NCBI RefSeq assembly: GCF_030527935.1
Contig: NZ_JAUMZV010000002.1
Coordinates: 28,113 to 92,112, forward strand
Direction: 5' to 3'
DNA: 64,000 nucleotides
Source of the DNA: Kingella sp. (in: b-proteobacteria)
GTDB taxonomy: Bacteria > Pseudomonadota > Gammaproteobacteria > Burkholderiales > Neisseriaceae
A program made the position numbers and the translations under genes. Shown piece after piece: positions 42,425 through 52,165 of the stretch. Numbering within the stretch: the first letter of the stretch is position 1; each line of letters starts with the position of its first letter. The notes below the pieces were generated by a model. That model was not told the origin of the DNA. It did no database searches and saw only the letters and a program-made list of their open reading frames with translations.

Positions 42425-44101
42425 TCACCGCGTTACAGGCTTATACCGAATCCGTTTCGGTTTCGCGCCTTCTTCGCCGAGTCGGCGTTTCTTATCGGCT
42501 TCATATTCCTGATAGTTGCCGTCGAAGAACACCCATTTCGAATCGCCTTCGCAAGCCAGAATATGCGTAGCGATGCGGTCGAGGAACCAGCGGTCGTGCG
42601 AAATCACCATCACGCTGCCGGCAAATTCCAGCAATGCGTCTTCCAGCGCGCGCAGGGTTTCCACGTCAAGGTCGTTGGACGGTTCGTCCAGCAGCAACAC
42701 ATTGCCGCCGCTCAACAAGGTTTTTGCCAAGTGCAGCCTGCCGCGTTCGCCGCCGGAGAGTTGCCCCGCGATTTTGCTTTGGTCGCTGCCTTTGAAGTTG
42801 AAACGACCCAAATATTGGCGGGCGGGAATTTCAAACTGTCCCACCTGCAAAATGTCGCGGCCTTCGGCGATGTTGTCGAACACAGTTTTATCGTTTTGCA
42901 AACCTTCGCGGCTTTGGTCAATCAGGCTCATTTTCACGGTTTGCCCGATTTTCACTTCGCCGGAATCGGGCTGCTCTTTGCCCGCAATCATTTTGAACAG
43001 CGTCGATTTACCCGCGCCGTTCGGACCGATGATGCCGACAATCGCGCCCGCAGGCACTTTGAAGCTCAAATCGTCAATCAGCACTTTATCGCCAAACGAT
43101 TTGGAAACGTTCACAAATTCAATCACTTCGTTACCCAAACGCTCGGCGACGGGAATAAAGATTTCCTGCGTTTCATTGCGTTTTTGGTATTCGTAGTTGC
43201 TCATTTCCTCAAAACGCGCCAGACGCGCTTTGGACTTGGCTTGGCGGCCTTTGGCATTTTGGCGCACCCATTCCAATTCCTGCTTCATCGCCTTCACGCG
43301 CGCGGCTTCGGATTTCGCCTCGTTTTCCAAGCGTTTTTCTTTCTGCTCCAGCCAAGACGAGTAATTGCCTTTCCACGGAATACCGTGTCCGCGGTCGAGT
43401 TCCAAAATCCATTCGGCGGCGTTGTCGAGGAAGTAGCGGTCGTGTGTTACGGCAACGACTGTGCCGGGGAAGCGTACCAAGAATTGCTCCAGCCATTCGA
43501 CCGATTCAGCGTCCAAGTGGTTGGTCGGCTCGTCCAGCAGCAGCATATCGGGCTTGCTCAACAAAAGTTTGCACAAAGCGACGCGGCGTTTTTCACCGCC
43601 GGACAGATGGCCGATTTTGGCATCCCATTCCGGCAGGCGCAGCGCATCGGCAGCGATTTCCAATTCGTGTTCCGCACCCCCGCCCGTGGACGAACCCGCC
43701 GCGATAATCGCTTCCAAGCGGCTCTGCTCTTCCGCCAGCGCGTCAAAATCCGCATCGGGATTGGCGTACTCGGCATACACTTCTTCCAAACGTTTCTGCG
43801 CGGCGGCCACTTCGCCCAAACCGCTTTCCACTTCCTCGCGCACGGTTTTCTCAGGATCAAGCTCCGGCTCTTGCGGCAGATAGCCGATTTTGATGCCGCC
43901 CATCGGCACGGCTTCGCCCTCAAATTCCTTATCCACACCCGCCATAATCCGCAGCACGGTGGACTTGCCCGCGCCGTTCAAACCGAGCAGGCCGATTTTC
44001 GCACCGGGGAAGAAGGAAAGGGAAATATCTTTAATGATGGTTTTCTGCGGCGGCACAACCTTGCTCACGCGCAGCATGGAATAGACGTATTGTTGGGACA
44101 T
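42425..44101 (-). CDS. ettA: energy-dependent translational throttle protein EttA (ABC-F)
   Basis: A 558-residue ABC-F ATPase that binds the ribosomal E site and gates initiation according to ATP/ADP level. Two ABC modules have Walker A GLNGAGKST and GPNGAGKST, signatures LSGGEKRRVA and LSGGERGRLH and Walker B LLLDEPTNHLD and LLLDEPSNDLD. The arm and linker (KSKARLARFEEMSNYEYQKRNETQEIFIP) are EttA-specific. The N-terminus YVYSMLRVSKVVPPQK is diagnostic. Codon use differs from neighbours: serine is mostly TCC/TCG rather than AGC, GTC and GGT are common, and no DUS of the local dialect occurs inside. This suggests import from a Neisseria-type donor. Confidence 0.97.
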   Translation of the reverse strand: MSQQYVYSMLRVSKVVPPQKTIIKDISLSFFPGAKIGLLGLNGAGKSTVLRIMAGVDKEFEGEAVPMGGIKIGYLPQEPELDPEKTVREEVESGLGEVAAAQKRLEEVYAEYANPDADFDALAEEQSRLEAIIAAGSSTGGGAEHELEIAADALRLPEWDAKIGHLSGGEKRRVALCKLLLSKPDMLLLDEPTNHLDAESVEWLEQFLVRFPGTVVAVTHDRYFLDNAAEWILELDRGHGIPWKGNYSSWLEQKEKRLENEAKSEAARVKAMKQELEWVRQNAKGRQAKSKARLARFEEMSNYEYQKRNETQEIFIPVAERLGNEVIEFVNVSKSFGDKVLIDDLSFKVPAGAIVGIIGPNGAGKSTLFKMIAGKEQPDSGEVKIGQTVKMSLIDQSREGLQNDKTVFDNIAEGRDILQVGQFEIPARQYLGRFNFKGSDQSKIAGQLSGGERGRLHLAKTLLSGGNVLLLDEPSNDLDVETLRALEDALLEFAGSVMVISHDRWFLDRIATHILACEGDSKWVFFDGNYQEYEADKKRRLGEEGAKPKRIRYKPVTR

Positions 44102-44173
44102 GGGGGCTCCTTATGGAATGGTTGGGAAAGGGGTAGGCAGCCTGAAAAGGGGAAACGGATGTTTCAGGCTACT

Positions 44174-44715
44174 TTAAAGGTAATGGTATGGCGACATACG
44201 AGAAGTTAGCCTGCTAAGCGGGCAGTGTTTGCAAATGGCTTCGATAACAACATACATCCCACCGTTAATATTATCAGCAAGCGGGATTTTAATTTTCTTT
44301 TTCCGTTGCCAAAAGTATTTGGGTGGCGGGTTTGGGTCTTGTTTTAAAAGTAATATAAATAATAGTTTTCTCCACCTCCACCATTGCCATTGCTGACGGA
44401 GCGGACATAAAAGCCGTCAATGTCCTGCCAAGCAACAAAGGTTTTACGCAAAGAAAACAAGGTGTGGTAGTGGATGCCGTCTTTGCCGATTTCTATCCAG
44501 TTGGGCGTTAGGATACAGCGAAACCACAAAAATAAAGACCAAGCTGAAACGATACAAAAGACAGCAAAAGTCTAGCTCAGCGGAAAGAGCGGCGTATACC
44601 AACCAAAATGCTTAATCGCCCATGCCATGCCTAGTATGCCGAAATAAGCCGATGGCAAGGCAACGATTAAATACACGATTGTGCGCCAAAAACTGATTCT
44701 GAGTGTGGTGCTCAT
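44174..44715 (-). pseudogene. broken membrane protein gene with amber codon and frameshift
   Basis: The reading frame starts at 44715 (MSTTLRISFWRTIVYLIVAL) and has a first membrane helix. It meets TAG at codon 48 (44572-44574). Read through, it continues TFAVFCIVSAWSLFLWFRCI (second helix), then LTPNWIEIGKDGIHYHTLFS and FVAWQDIDGFYVRS, a PH-like domain pattern. The frame then ends after YYLYYF. One extra base in the TTTTAAAA run there would join it to KQDPNPPPKYFWQRKKK and run to a stop at 44174. Two separate lesions argue for a true pseudogene. The family is unknown. Confidence 0.65.
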
Positions 44716-44950
44716 GGTTTTCTCTGGGGTTTAGGTAGCCTGAAAAGGGGTTTGCGGACTGTTTTCAGGCTGCTTTTTTGGCATAGGCAGCCTAAAAAGG
44801 TATTTTCTGTTTTGCTTTTGGCGACGAGCCGTCGCCGCTCCATTGGGTGCGTTGCGGCAATTTGCTGCGTTAGGCAGCCTGAAAACGAGTCGCAGCGAAG
44901 CTAAAACGGCATTTCAAAAAGCGGTTTCAGGCTGCCTTTGTTTGTTCTGC

Positions 44951-46276
44951 TTACTCTTGCTCCCCATCCTGCTCATCATTTTTCAGCGCGGCAAACTTGG
45001 CTTTCATGGTGGGATTTTTGCGGGTGAGCTTTTTCACGGTTAAATCTTCGGCTTTGTCGTTGGCTAGGCGTAGATTTTTTTCTGCGCCCAGCAGGTTGTC
45101 TTTAATTTTTTCTAAATCTCTAATGGTTTTGTCAATGTGGTCAATGGCCGCCTGAAATTTCTCGCTGGCGATGCGGTAGTTGCGCCCGAATTTTTCGCGA
45201 AAGTCGTCTAGCTCGTTTTCAAAATTGGTGATGTCTATGTGTTGCTCGCGCATGGCGGCGGCTTCTTGCTTGTATTTTAAGGCGTTTAGCCCTGCGTTGC
45301 GCAGCAGGGAGATGATGGGGATGAAAAATTGCGGGCGGACAACGTACATTTTGGCGTAGGCGTGGGAGACATCGACAATACCGCTGTTGTAAAGCTCGCT
45401 GTCGCTTTCTAGCAGGGAGACGAGTACGGCGTATTCGCAGTTTTTTTCGCGGCGGTCTTTGTCTAGCTCTTTGAAAAAATGTTCGTTTTTCTTTTTGCTG
45501 GCGGTGGTGTCGTTTTCGTTTTTCATTTCAAACATAATGGAGATGATTTCGTTACCTGCGCCATCGTGCTCGCGGTAGATGTAGTCGCCTTTGCTGCCTG
45601 TGGCGGCATCGTTGTCTTTGCCAAATTGGGCTTGGGGAAAGGCGGCGGCGCGGATGCGGTTGAACTCGGTTTCGCAATGGGTTTCTAGGCTTTCGCCGAC
45701 CATTTTGGTGGATTGTTTGGCTTTGAAGTCTTTGTAGAAGGCGATTTCTTCGGTTTTTTGTTTGAGTTGGATTTCGTAGCGTTCGCGCAGGGCGTTTTGG
45801 GCGAGTTGGTTTTGGCTGTCGTGCAGTTGAAGCTGGGCGGCGAGTTCGGAGAGTTGGCGTTCTTTTTCGGTTAGGGCTTCGCGGATGGCGAGTTCGCGTT
45901 CTAGCGTCATGCGTTGGGCGATGGCTTGGTTTTGCGTTTGCAGTTCGGTGATTTGGCGGGTTTTTTCGGCTAATTCGGTTTTCAGGCTGCCTGATATGTT
46001 GGCGATGGCGAGTTGGCTGTCTTTTTCGTGGTTGGCGATTTGGTGGGCAAGTTCGGCGATTTGGGCTTCTTTTTGCGCTAGGGCTTGGTTGTATTGTTGT
46101 TTATCTTGGGCTTGCTGGGCGGCGAGTTCGCTTTTGGCTTGCGCTTGGGCTTGGGCTAGGCGTTCATGCACTTCGGCTTGAAATTCTTGGGTGCGGACTT
46201 GGTTGAGAATGTCGGCGTAGCTGGCTTCGTTGATGGTGAAGGCGGTGTGGCAGTGGGGGCATTTGATTTCGTGCAT
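44951..46276 (-). CDS. DUF2130 protein with zinc-ribbon-like N-terminus and coiled coil
   Basis: The 441-residue product begins MHEIKCPHCHTAF, a CxxC pair possibly binding zinc. A Gln/Ala/Glu-rich coiled coil runs to about residue 190. The DUF2130 domain follows: MVGESLETHCETEFNRIR, GSKGDYIYRE, SIMFEMKNENDTTASKKKN, FFKELDKDRREKNCEYAVLV. The EMKN and acidic residues resemble a nuclease-like (PD-(D/E)XK type) core, but activity is unproven. A lysine-rich tail ends the protein. It stands alone among repeats. Confidence 0.85.
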   Translation of the reverse strand: MHEIKCPHCHTAFTINEASYADILNQVRTQEFQAEVHERLAQAQAQAKSELAAQQAQDKQQYNQALAQKEAQIAELAHQIANHEKDSQLAIANISGSLKTELAEKTRQITELQTQNQAIAQRMTLERELAIREALTEKERQLSELAAQLQLHDSQNQLAQNALRERYEIQLKQKTEEIAFYKDFKAKQSTKMVGESLETHCETEFNRIRAAAFPQAQFGKDNDAATGSKGDYIYREHDGAGNEIISIMFEMKNENDTTASKKKNEHFFKELDKDRREKNCEYAVLVSLLESDSELYNSGIVDVSHAYAKMYVVRPQFFIPIISLLRNAGLNALKYKQEAAAMREQHIDITNFENELDDFREKFGRNYRIASEKFQAAIDHIDKTIRDLEKIKDNLLGAEKNLRLANDKAEDLTVKKLTRKNPTMKAKFAALKNDEQDGEQE

Positions 46277-46362
46277 TTTGGGGTTGGGGGAAGTGGTTGG
46301 GGATGGGGGGATTTTAGCAGATGGGGCGGGGGGGTTGGCTGGCTTGGGTGGGTAAGCTATCT

Positions 46363-46420
46363 TTTGCCAGAGCAGGCGTTTCGCTACCTACCACGAGCAG
46401 GGGCAAGCCCCAGCACCCCG
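46363..46420. repeat. repeat family F, copy 2
   Basis: TTTGCCAGAGCAGGCGTTTC, then CTACCTACCACGAGCAGGGG and CAAGCCCCAGCACCCC. Confidence 0.75.
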
Positions 46421-46569
46421 TGTAGTATCAAGCGTTGTTTGTAGGGTTTCAGGCTGCCTTTTATCGTTACATATTAAGGCAGCCTGAAAATAGTGAATAC
46501 AGGTTTTTAGCTTTAATCATGCGCTTCATGCCAGCGAGGCACTTAATTTTCTTTGCTTCGCCAAAGTGT

Positions 46570-46727
46570 GAACCTGCATTCATCATCCACACGACAGCTT
46601 TTGCGGCCTAAAAACATGGCTACGGCGTTGCAAATGCTCGCAAGGTGTCCACCTTGCTGCGCTTTGCGCCTTGTATCCATGCTTTTATGACGCAAAATCT
46701 ATTCGCGCGGATAATGAATACAGGTTC
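46570..46727. repeat. miniature inverted-repeat element, family A copy 4 (diverged)
   Basis: GAACCTGCATTCATCATCCA at the left and GATAATGAATACAGGTTC at the right. The core keeps CTCGCAAGGTGTCCACCTTG but differs at many sites. Confidence 0.7.
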
Positions 46728-46854
46728 AAAGCAAAAGAAAGGTGACCCCGACGTGCAGGTTCGCTGCGCGAACTTCCCTCACTGCGCATCCTTTTTCCGG
46801 CGCGTGCGAACTAGCCGCACTTCGTGCGTCGTCGAACAAGCGCACGCTTTTTTC

Positions 46855-46920
46855 CGAAAAAAGGATGCTCCGTTCGGCTGGACGTAGGGGAAAATGCAGT
46901 AGCATTAAACAGTTGTGAAG
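46855..46920. repeat. repeat family G, copy 2
   Basis: AAAAAAGGATGCTCCGTTCG continues to CAGTAGCATTAAACAGTTG and then a DUS, matching 27313-27380. Confidence 0.6.
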
Positions 46921-47073
46921 CGTTAGGCAGCCTGAAAAGCAATTTATCCAGTAGAAAATCGTTGGGCTGAATGCTGAACGGTTTTGTTTTCAGGCTGCCT
47001 TTGGATGGGGCAGCCTGAAATGTGATGTAGGGCTTGGGGCGTGGGGGTGGATGTTGGGCAGCCTGAAATGGTT

Positions 47074-47115
47074 GCCCCGCGTTCCTACGGCTTGCTTGCA
47101 AGCCGTGCGCTGGCG
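47074..47115. repeat. palindromic repeat family E, copy 5 (inverted)
   Basis: CCCCGCGTTCCTACGGCTTG followed by CTTGCAAGCCGTGCGCTGG. Confidence 0.75.
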
Positions 47116-47322
47116 TGGGGAGTTGGCTGAAATGGCTTTATTTATTTTCAGGCTGCCTTTGGCGTTGGCTAGTGGTGCAACGGCGTGCGCAGCAAAGCTG
47201 CACACCCTAAGGATGCTGGGGCAGCCTGAAACGAAGTTTGGCGGGGTGTAAATAGATTTTCAGGCTGCCTTTGCTGGTCAACAAAGGCAGCCTGAAATTT
47301 GCTTTTACGCTAAATCCCCGCG

Positions 47323-50300
47323 CTATTTATCCCCCATCGCCATCAGGCTGGCGTTGCCGCCTGCGGCGGTGGTGTTCACGCTGCATGAGACTTCGTGATA
47401 AAGCTGCAAGGTGTTGAGCGTTTCGCGGGCATCGATTAGGCGAACGATTGCGCCTTGCCGTGCGGCTAGGGTTTGTTTGAGCGCGCTGGGCAGGGCTTCT
47501 AGGGCGACCACGGCATCTATATCGGCGGATTGCTCGGGTGTGCCGTCCACGCGCAGGTAGGCGATGAATTGGCTGGCGTAGGTGGCAAGCGGATGCTCGG
47601 GGCTGACAATCACCACGCTGCCCATCGCGCTGATTTCGGCGAGCGCGGCAAGGGCTTGGGCGAGCGTGCCGCCGTAGAGCCACACGGCGGCGGGGGCTTG
47701 CCATGTGATGCGGTTGGTTTCGCCTGTGCAGCTGGGCAAATCTAGGCTGCTGTCGGCAAGGCTGAACACGCGGGCGGTGCCGAGTGTTTCGGCGATTTGG
47801 CGTTTTTCAGGCTGCGTGAGCGGGATGTGCGGCAGCAGCTCTTGGATGGTGTAGAGCGCGGTTTCGTGGGCGAAGCCTTGCTCGGTGGTGGGGGCAATCC
47901 AGTTTTTCAGGCTGCTTAGGCGTTGCAAATAGAATGCGCCGCCTGCTTTGGGGCCTGTGCCCGATAAGCCGTGCCCGCCAAATGGCTGCACGCCGACCAC
48001 CGCGCCGACAATATTGCGGTTCACATACACATTGCCTGCTTCCACGCGGCTGCAGATTTGGTTGATACGGCTGTCTATGCGGCTGTGGATGCCGTGGGTG
48101 AGCGCGTAGCCTGTGCGGTTGATGTGTTCAACCAGTTGGTCTAGCTCTTCGCTGCGATAGCGGACAACGTGTAGCACAGGGCCAAACACTTCGCGTTTGA
48201 GTTCGCTCAAATCGTTGAGTTCAAACAAAATGGGGGCGACAAATGTGCCGCGCTCGGTGGTTTCAGGCTGCATTTTGACTTCGTGATACGACTTCGCCAC
48301 GCTTTTCATTTTTTCAATGTGGGCAAGCAGGTTGGCTTGGGCTTCGCCATCGATAACGGGCCCGATGTCGGTTTCCAGCAGCACGGGATTGCCTACGTTT
48401 AATTCGTCCATCGCGCCTTTAATCATGGCAAGGGTTTTGTCGGCGATGCTGTCTTGCAAACACAAAATGCGCAGCGCGGAGCAGCGTTGTCCTGCGCTGT
48501 CAAAGGCGGAATTGATGACATCGGCGACCACTTGCTCGGGCAGGGCGGTACTGTCCACAATCATGGCGTTTTGCCCGCCTGTTTCGGCAATCAGTACGGG
48601 GTAGTCTTCGCGCTGGGCAAGGGTGCGGTTGATGAGTTGGGCAACTTCGGTTGAGCCTGTGAAGATGACCCCTGCGATGCGCGGGTCTTGGGTGAGCGTT
48701 GCGCCCACATCGCCCGCGCCCAGCACAAGCTGCAAGGCGGTGGCGGGGATGCCTGCTTGGTGCATCAGTTGCACGGCGTAGTGGGCGATTAGGCTGGTTT
48801 GCTCGGCGGGCTTGGCGACCACGGTGTTGCCTGCTGCCAGCGCGGCGATGGTTTCGCCGGTGAAGATGGCGAGCGGGAAGTTCCACGGGCTGATGGTAAT
48901 CATCACGCCTTTGCCGCTGGCGTGGTTGGCTAGGGTGTGCTCGGCTTCGTGGGCGTAATAGCGGCAGAAGTCCACGGCTTCGCGCACTTCGGCGATGGCG
49001 TTGGCTAGGGTTTTGCCTGCTTCGCGCACGGCGAGCATCATCAGGGCGGGGGTGTGTTGTTCCAGCAGGTCGGCAAAGCGTTTCAGGCTGCCTGCGCGCT
49101 CGGCGGCGGGGGTGGCCGCCCATTGGGTTTGCGCGGCTAGGGCGGCATCAATGGCGGCGGTGGCGGTGGGCGCGTTGGCAAAGGTTACGCTACCAACTAT
49201 ATCGCTGTGGTCGGCGGGGTTGCGCACGGCTTGCGCTTCGCCATCGGCTACGGGCTGGCCGTTAATCAGCGATGTGGCGGTGTAGCTTTGCGCGCAGGGG
49301 GCTTTCAGGCTGCCTTCTAGGCTTTGCAGTTCTATTTCGTTGGCAAAGTCTATGCCGCGCGAGTTTTGGCGGGCTGCACCGTAAAGGTTGGCGGGCAGCG
49401 GCAGATGGCTGTTGGCTTGGATGCCGTCTTGTTCAATGGTTTCAAATGGGCTGCGGATGAGTTCGTCTAGGTTGATGTGTTCATCAACAATTTGGCTGAC
49501 AAACGATGTGTTCGCGCCGTTTTCCAGCAGGCGGCGCACCAAATAGGCGAGCAGGGTTTCGTGTGTGCCCACGGGGGCATACATACGGCAGCGTCTGCCT
49601 AGGTTTTGTTCGCCGACCACTTGGTCGTACAGCGTTTCGCCCATGCCGTATAGGCATTGGTGTTCAAAGTCTTTGCCTTGCCCCATTTGGTAGATGGCGG
49701 CAAGGGTGTAGGCGTTGTGGGTGGCAAATTGGGGGAAGATGGCATCTTGCGCGTCCAGCAGCTTGCGGGCGCAGGCGAGATAGGAGATGTCGGTATGGAC
49801 TTTGCGGGTGTAAACGGGGTAGCCGTTGAGCCCTTCTACTTGCGCCCATTTGATTTCGCTGTCCCAATACGCGCCTTTAACCAGGCGCACCATCAGGCGT
49901 TGTTTGTGTTGGCGGGCTAGGTCTATCAGGTAGTCAATCACAAAGGGGCAGCGTTTTTGGTAGGCTTGCACCACCAAGCCGATGCCGTTGTAGCCTGCTA
50001 AATCGGGGTCGGCAACCAGCGCGGCAACTAGGTCTAGCGAGAGTTCTAGGCGGTTGGCTTCTTCGGCATCAATGTTGAGCCCGATGTTGTATTGTTTGGC
50101 GAGTACGAATAATTGTTTAAGCTTGGGCAGCAGTTCGCTCATCACGCGGCTGTGTTGGGCGCGAACATAACGGGGGTGGATGGCGGAGAGTTTGACGGAG
50201 ATACCGTTGCCGTCATACACGCCTGCGCCTTGGGCATCTTTGCCGATGGCATGGATGGCGTTCACATAGTCTTGAAAATAACGCTCGGCATCGGCGGCGG

Positions 50301-50928
50301 TCATGGCGGCTTCGCCCAGCATATCAAAGGAATAGCGGTAGCCCATTTTTTCGCGCTCTTTGCCGTTGGCAAGGGCTTCTTCTATGGTTTGCCCGCTGAC
50401 AAATTGTTTGCCCATCAGGCGCATGCCGTAGTCTATGCTTTTGCGAATCAGCGGTGCGCCGCCTTTGGCTAATACGCTTTTCAGGCTGCCTGCTAGGGTG
50501 TCGCTGCTGTGGGATGTGAGCTTGCCTGTGAGCAGCAAGCCCCATGCGGATGCGTTGACAAACAGCGATGGGCTGTTGCCCAGATGGGATTGCCAGTTGC
50601 CGCCTGATAGTTTGTCTTGGATGAGTTCGTTGCGGGTGGCGGCATCGGGGACGCGCAGCAGGGCTTCGGCAAGGCACATTAGGGCGATGCCTTCTGCGCT
50701 GGATAGGGAAAATTCGTGCATCAGGGCATCCACGCCGTTGGCTTTGGTGCGATTGGCGCGCACTTGCACCACGAGTTTGCGGGCAAGCTCGCTGGCGGCG
50801 GCGCGTTCGGCTTCGGTCATTTGGGCGCGTTGCAGCATATCGGTTACGGCTTCGGTTTCATCGCGGCGATAGGCTTGGGTGATGGCTTGGCGCAGGGGGG
50901 ATTGGGTGGGGTGGGCGAATTGGAACAT
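47323..50928 (-). CDS. putA: bifunctional proline dehydrogenase / P5C dehydrogenase PutA
   Basis: The 1201-residue enzyme oxidises proline to glutamate in two channelled steps, feeding electrons to quinone through FAD. The proline dehydrogenase barrel includes GVYDGNGISVKLSAIHPRY and MVRLVKGAYWDSEIKWAQ with YPVYTRKVHTDISYLACA. The aldehyde dehydrogenase domain has ISPWNFPLAIFTGE, FTGSTEVAQLINR, the Glu in AETGGQNAMIVDS and the catalytic Cys in DSAGQRCSALR. The C-terminal extension is present. It lacks the N-terminal ribbon-helix-helix repressor domain of E. coli PutA, so it is probably not its own regulator. putP lies 1.2 kb away on the same strand. Confidence 0.97.
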   Translation of the reverse strand: MFQFAHPTQSPLRQAITQAYRRDETEAVTDMLQRAQMTEAERAAASELARKLVVQVRANRTKANGVDALMHEFSLSSAEGIALMCLAEALLRVPDAATRNELIQDKLSGGNWQSHLGNSPSLFVNASAWGLLLTGKLTSHSSDTLAGSLKSVLAKGGAPLIRKSIDYGMRLMGKQFVSGQTIEEALANGKEREKMGYRYSFDMLGEAAMTAADAERYFQDYVNAIHAIGKDAQGAGVYDGNGISVKLSAIHPRYVRAQHSRVMSELLPKLKQLFVLAKQYNIGLNIDAEEANRLELSLDLVAALVADPDLAGYNGIGLVVQAYQKRCPFVIDYLIDLARQHKQRLMVRLVKGAYWDSEIKWAQVEGLNGYPVYTRKVHTDISYLACARKLLDAQDAIFPQFATHNAYTLAAIYQMGQGKDFEHQCLYGMGETLYDQVVGEQNLGRRCRMYAPVGTHETLLAYLVRRLLENGANTSFVSQIVDEHINLDELIRSPFETIEQDGIQANSHLPLPANLYGAARQNSRGIDFANEIELQSLEGSLKAPCAQSYTATSLINGQPVADGEAQAVRNPADHSDIVGSVTFANAPTATAAIDAALAAQTQWAATPAAERAGSLKRFADLLEQHTPALMMLAVREAGKTLANAIAEVREAVDFCRYYAHEAEHTLANHASGKGVMITISPWNFPLAIFTGETIAALAAGNTVVAKPAEQTSLIAHYAVQLMHQAGIPATALQLVLGAGDVGATLTQDPRIAGVIFTGSTEVAQLINRTLAQREDYPVLIAETGGQNAMIVDSTALPEQVVADVINSAFDSAGQRCSALRILCLQDSIADKTLAMIKGAMDELNVGNPVLLETDIGPVIDGEAQANLLAHIEKMKSVAKSYHEVKMQPETTERGTFVAPILFELNDLSELKREVFGPVLHVVRYRSEELDQLVEHINRTGYALTHGIHSRIDSRINQICSRVEAGNVYVNRNIVGAVVGVQPFGGHGLSGTGPKAGGAFYLQRLSSLKNWIAPTTEQGFAHETALYTIQELLPHIPLTQPEKRQIAETLGTARVFSLADSSLDLPSCTGETNRITWQAPAAVWLYGGTLAQALAALAEISAMGSVVIVSPEHPLATYASQFIAYLRVDGTPEQSADIDAVVALEALPSALKQTLAARQGAIVRLIDARETLNTLQLYHEVSCSVNTTAAGGNASLMAMGDK

Positions 50929-51272
50929 GGTTTAAGTGTCCTTTCTGTGTGTGGGTTGAAGGGCTGGGAGTTTCAGGCTGCCTGTGGGCAGCTTGGGGGA
51001 AGGGAATAGGGCGGGGCTGTGGGGGCAGCCTGAAAATGGGTTTGGGTTTTGTGGAAAATTGGTTTAATCGTTTTAACTTGGTTGAAGCCTTTGGCTTTCA
51101 GGCTGAAATCTTTGCAAAACACCTAACAGCAGCCTGAAATTGAAAATGGAGCGGCGACGGCTCGTCGCCAAATGATTGTGTTGGTTAGCAAGATGTCGGC
51201 GAGCCGCCGACGCTCCATCGGTTACGGGTTTGGCAAAGGTTTCAGGCTGCCTATTGCGCGGATTATCGTTTT
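50929..51272. other. gap upstream of putA
   Basis: Contains DUS copies near 50971 and 51024. It also has palindromes of the GGAGCGGCGACGGCTCGTCGCC and GGCGAGCCGCCGACGCTCC type (51148-51220). No gene is seen, and no convincing putA promoter box could be fixed. Confidence 0.55.
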
Positions 51273-51896
51273 TCAGGCTGCCGTTCCCTTAAACCGCCCG
51301 TGTTGCAAAAAATAAGCGACTTGCAGGGCGACTTCGCTGTCAAACAATAAGCCCGAATGGCTGCACGGCACGATAAGCTGCTGGCTGTTGGGCAACGCGG
51401 TTTCGGCAAGGGCGACTGTGCCATCGTTGGGTTCGGCAAACTGGGTTACCAGCAGCCCCAAGCCTGATGAAACGGTGCCTGCAATGCTGCCGCATTCTAT
51501 CGGCAGGGGCTGGTTGGGCAGGCTGCCATCCAGCGCGTTTTGCCACGAATCGCCCAGCACGCGCGGCATGATTTGCCTGACGCGCTGGGCGGTTTGGCTG
51601 CCTTGATGCGGCGAGCCAAGCGTTACAGCGAGGGCTTGCAACAGCTCGGGGTGGATGGCGGCAAGGTGGCGTAGCAGCAAGCCGCCAAGGCTGTGGGCAA
51701 CGAAATGGGTGGGCAGGATGTGGTTGCGCTGGATGTGGCGGGCGAGCGCGATGGCGTGGCTTTTCAGGCTGCCTTGGGTGGTGGGGTAGCTGAAATAGTG
51801 CGGCGTGAAACCGTGCGCGGCAAGGCGTTTGCCCAGCGGTTTCATCACAAGGGCGGTCATGTGCAAGCCGTGTAGCAGTAGGACGTTTTGGGTCAT
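51273..51896 (-). CDS. lipase/esterase-like alpha/beta hydrolase
   Basis: A 207-residue hydrolase. VLLLHGLHMTALVMKPLGKRL is the oxyanion-hole strand and first helix, and the nucleophile motif is FVAHSLGGLLLRHLA (Ser about residue 79). LGSPHQGSQTAQ and EPNDGTVALAET resemble bacterial lipases of the LipB/triacylglycerol-lipase-like group; the catalytic His is probably in CSHSGLLFD. No signal peptide is seen, so it is likely cytoplasmic. The stop TGA is from a DUS. The frame is open to 52004 through repeat sequence, but MTQNVLLLHG is the natural start. Substrate unknown. Confidence 0.8.
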   Translation of the reverse strand: MTQNVLLLHGLHMTALVMKPLGKRLAAHGFTPHYFSYPTTQGSLKSHAIALARHIQRNHILPTHFVAHSLGGLLLRHLAAIHPELLQALAVTLGSPHQGSQTAQRVRQIMPRVLGDSWQNALDGSLPNQPLPIECGSIAGTVSSGLGLLVTQFAEPNDGTVALAETALPNSQQLIVPCSHSGLLFDSEVALQVAYFLQHGRFKGTAA

Positions 51897-52118
51897 GGGG
51901 GTAAGGCAGCCTGAAAATAGGGTAGGGTGGTTGGATGTTTTGGACGATAAGCCGTTGTGGTTTGGTTTGCGGTTTGGTTGTCTTGCCAACCGCATACGCA
52001 ACAAAGTGGCACCTACGATGGGTTTCAGGCTGCATCAGGTGGTTAAGGCAGCCTGAAAATGCTTTATCCCCCATTTGCAATCACCCGCAACCCCATCCAT
52101 CCCCACCCCCCAACAATT

Positions 52119-52160
52119 AAGGCAGCCTGAAAACCGCATCCACACGTTTTCAGGCTGCCT
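52119..52160. terminator. inverted DUS pair after putP
   Basis: AAGGCAGCCTGAAAACCG and CGTTTTCAGGCTGCCT form a hairpin six bases beyond the minus-strand putP stop. Confidence 0.7.
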
Positions 52161-52165
52161 ATCTA

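Larger units (their letters stand above)
46277..47322. other. 1-kb repeat cluster without genes
   Basis: In order: repeat F copy 2, an inverted DUS pair (46448-46490), a family A end fragment (46490-46507), diverged family A copy 4, an AT-poor stretch with CGCGCGAAC-type short inverted repeats (46770-46860), repeat G copy 2, several DUS, and repeat E copy 5. Open frames here lack ribosome binding sites and codon bias. Confidence 0.65.

Noticed and set aside
42563..44209. 548-codon open frame on the plus strand opposite ettA
   Set aside because: It is the antisense shadow of a strongly biased gene; it has no ribosome binding site or recognisable domain, while the minus frame is a perfect EttA.
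47327..49123. Alternative frames (125 and 207 codons) on the minus strand within putA
   Set aside because: Arg/Pro-rich shift-frame products of a high-G+C gene; the PutA frame is continuous with all catalytic motifs.
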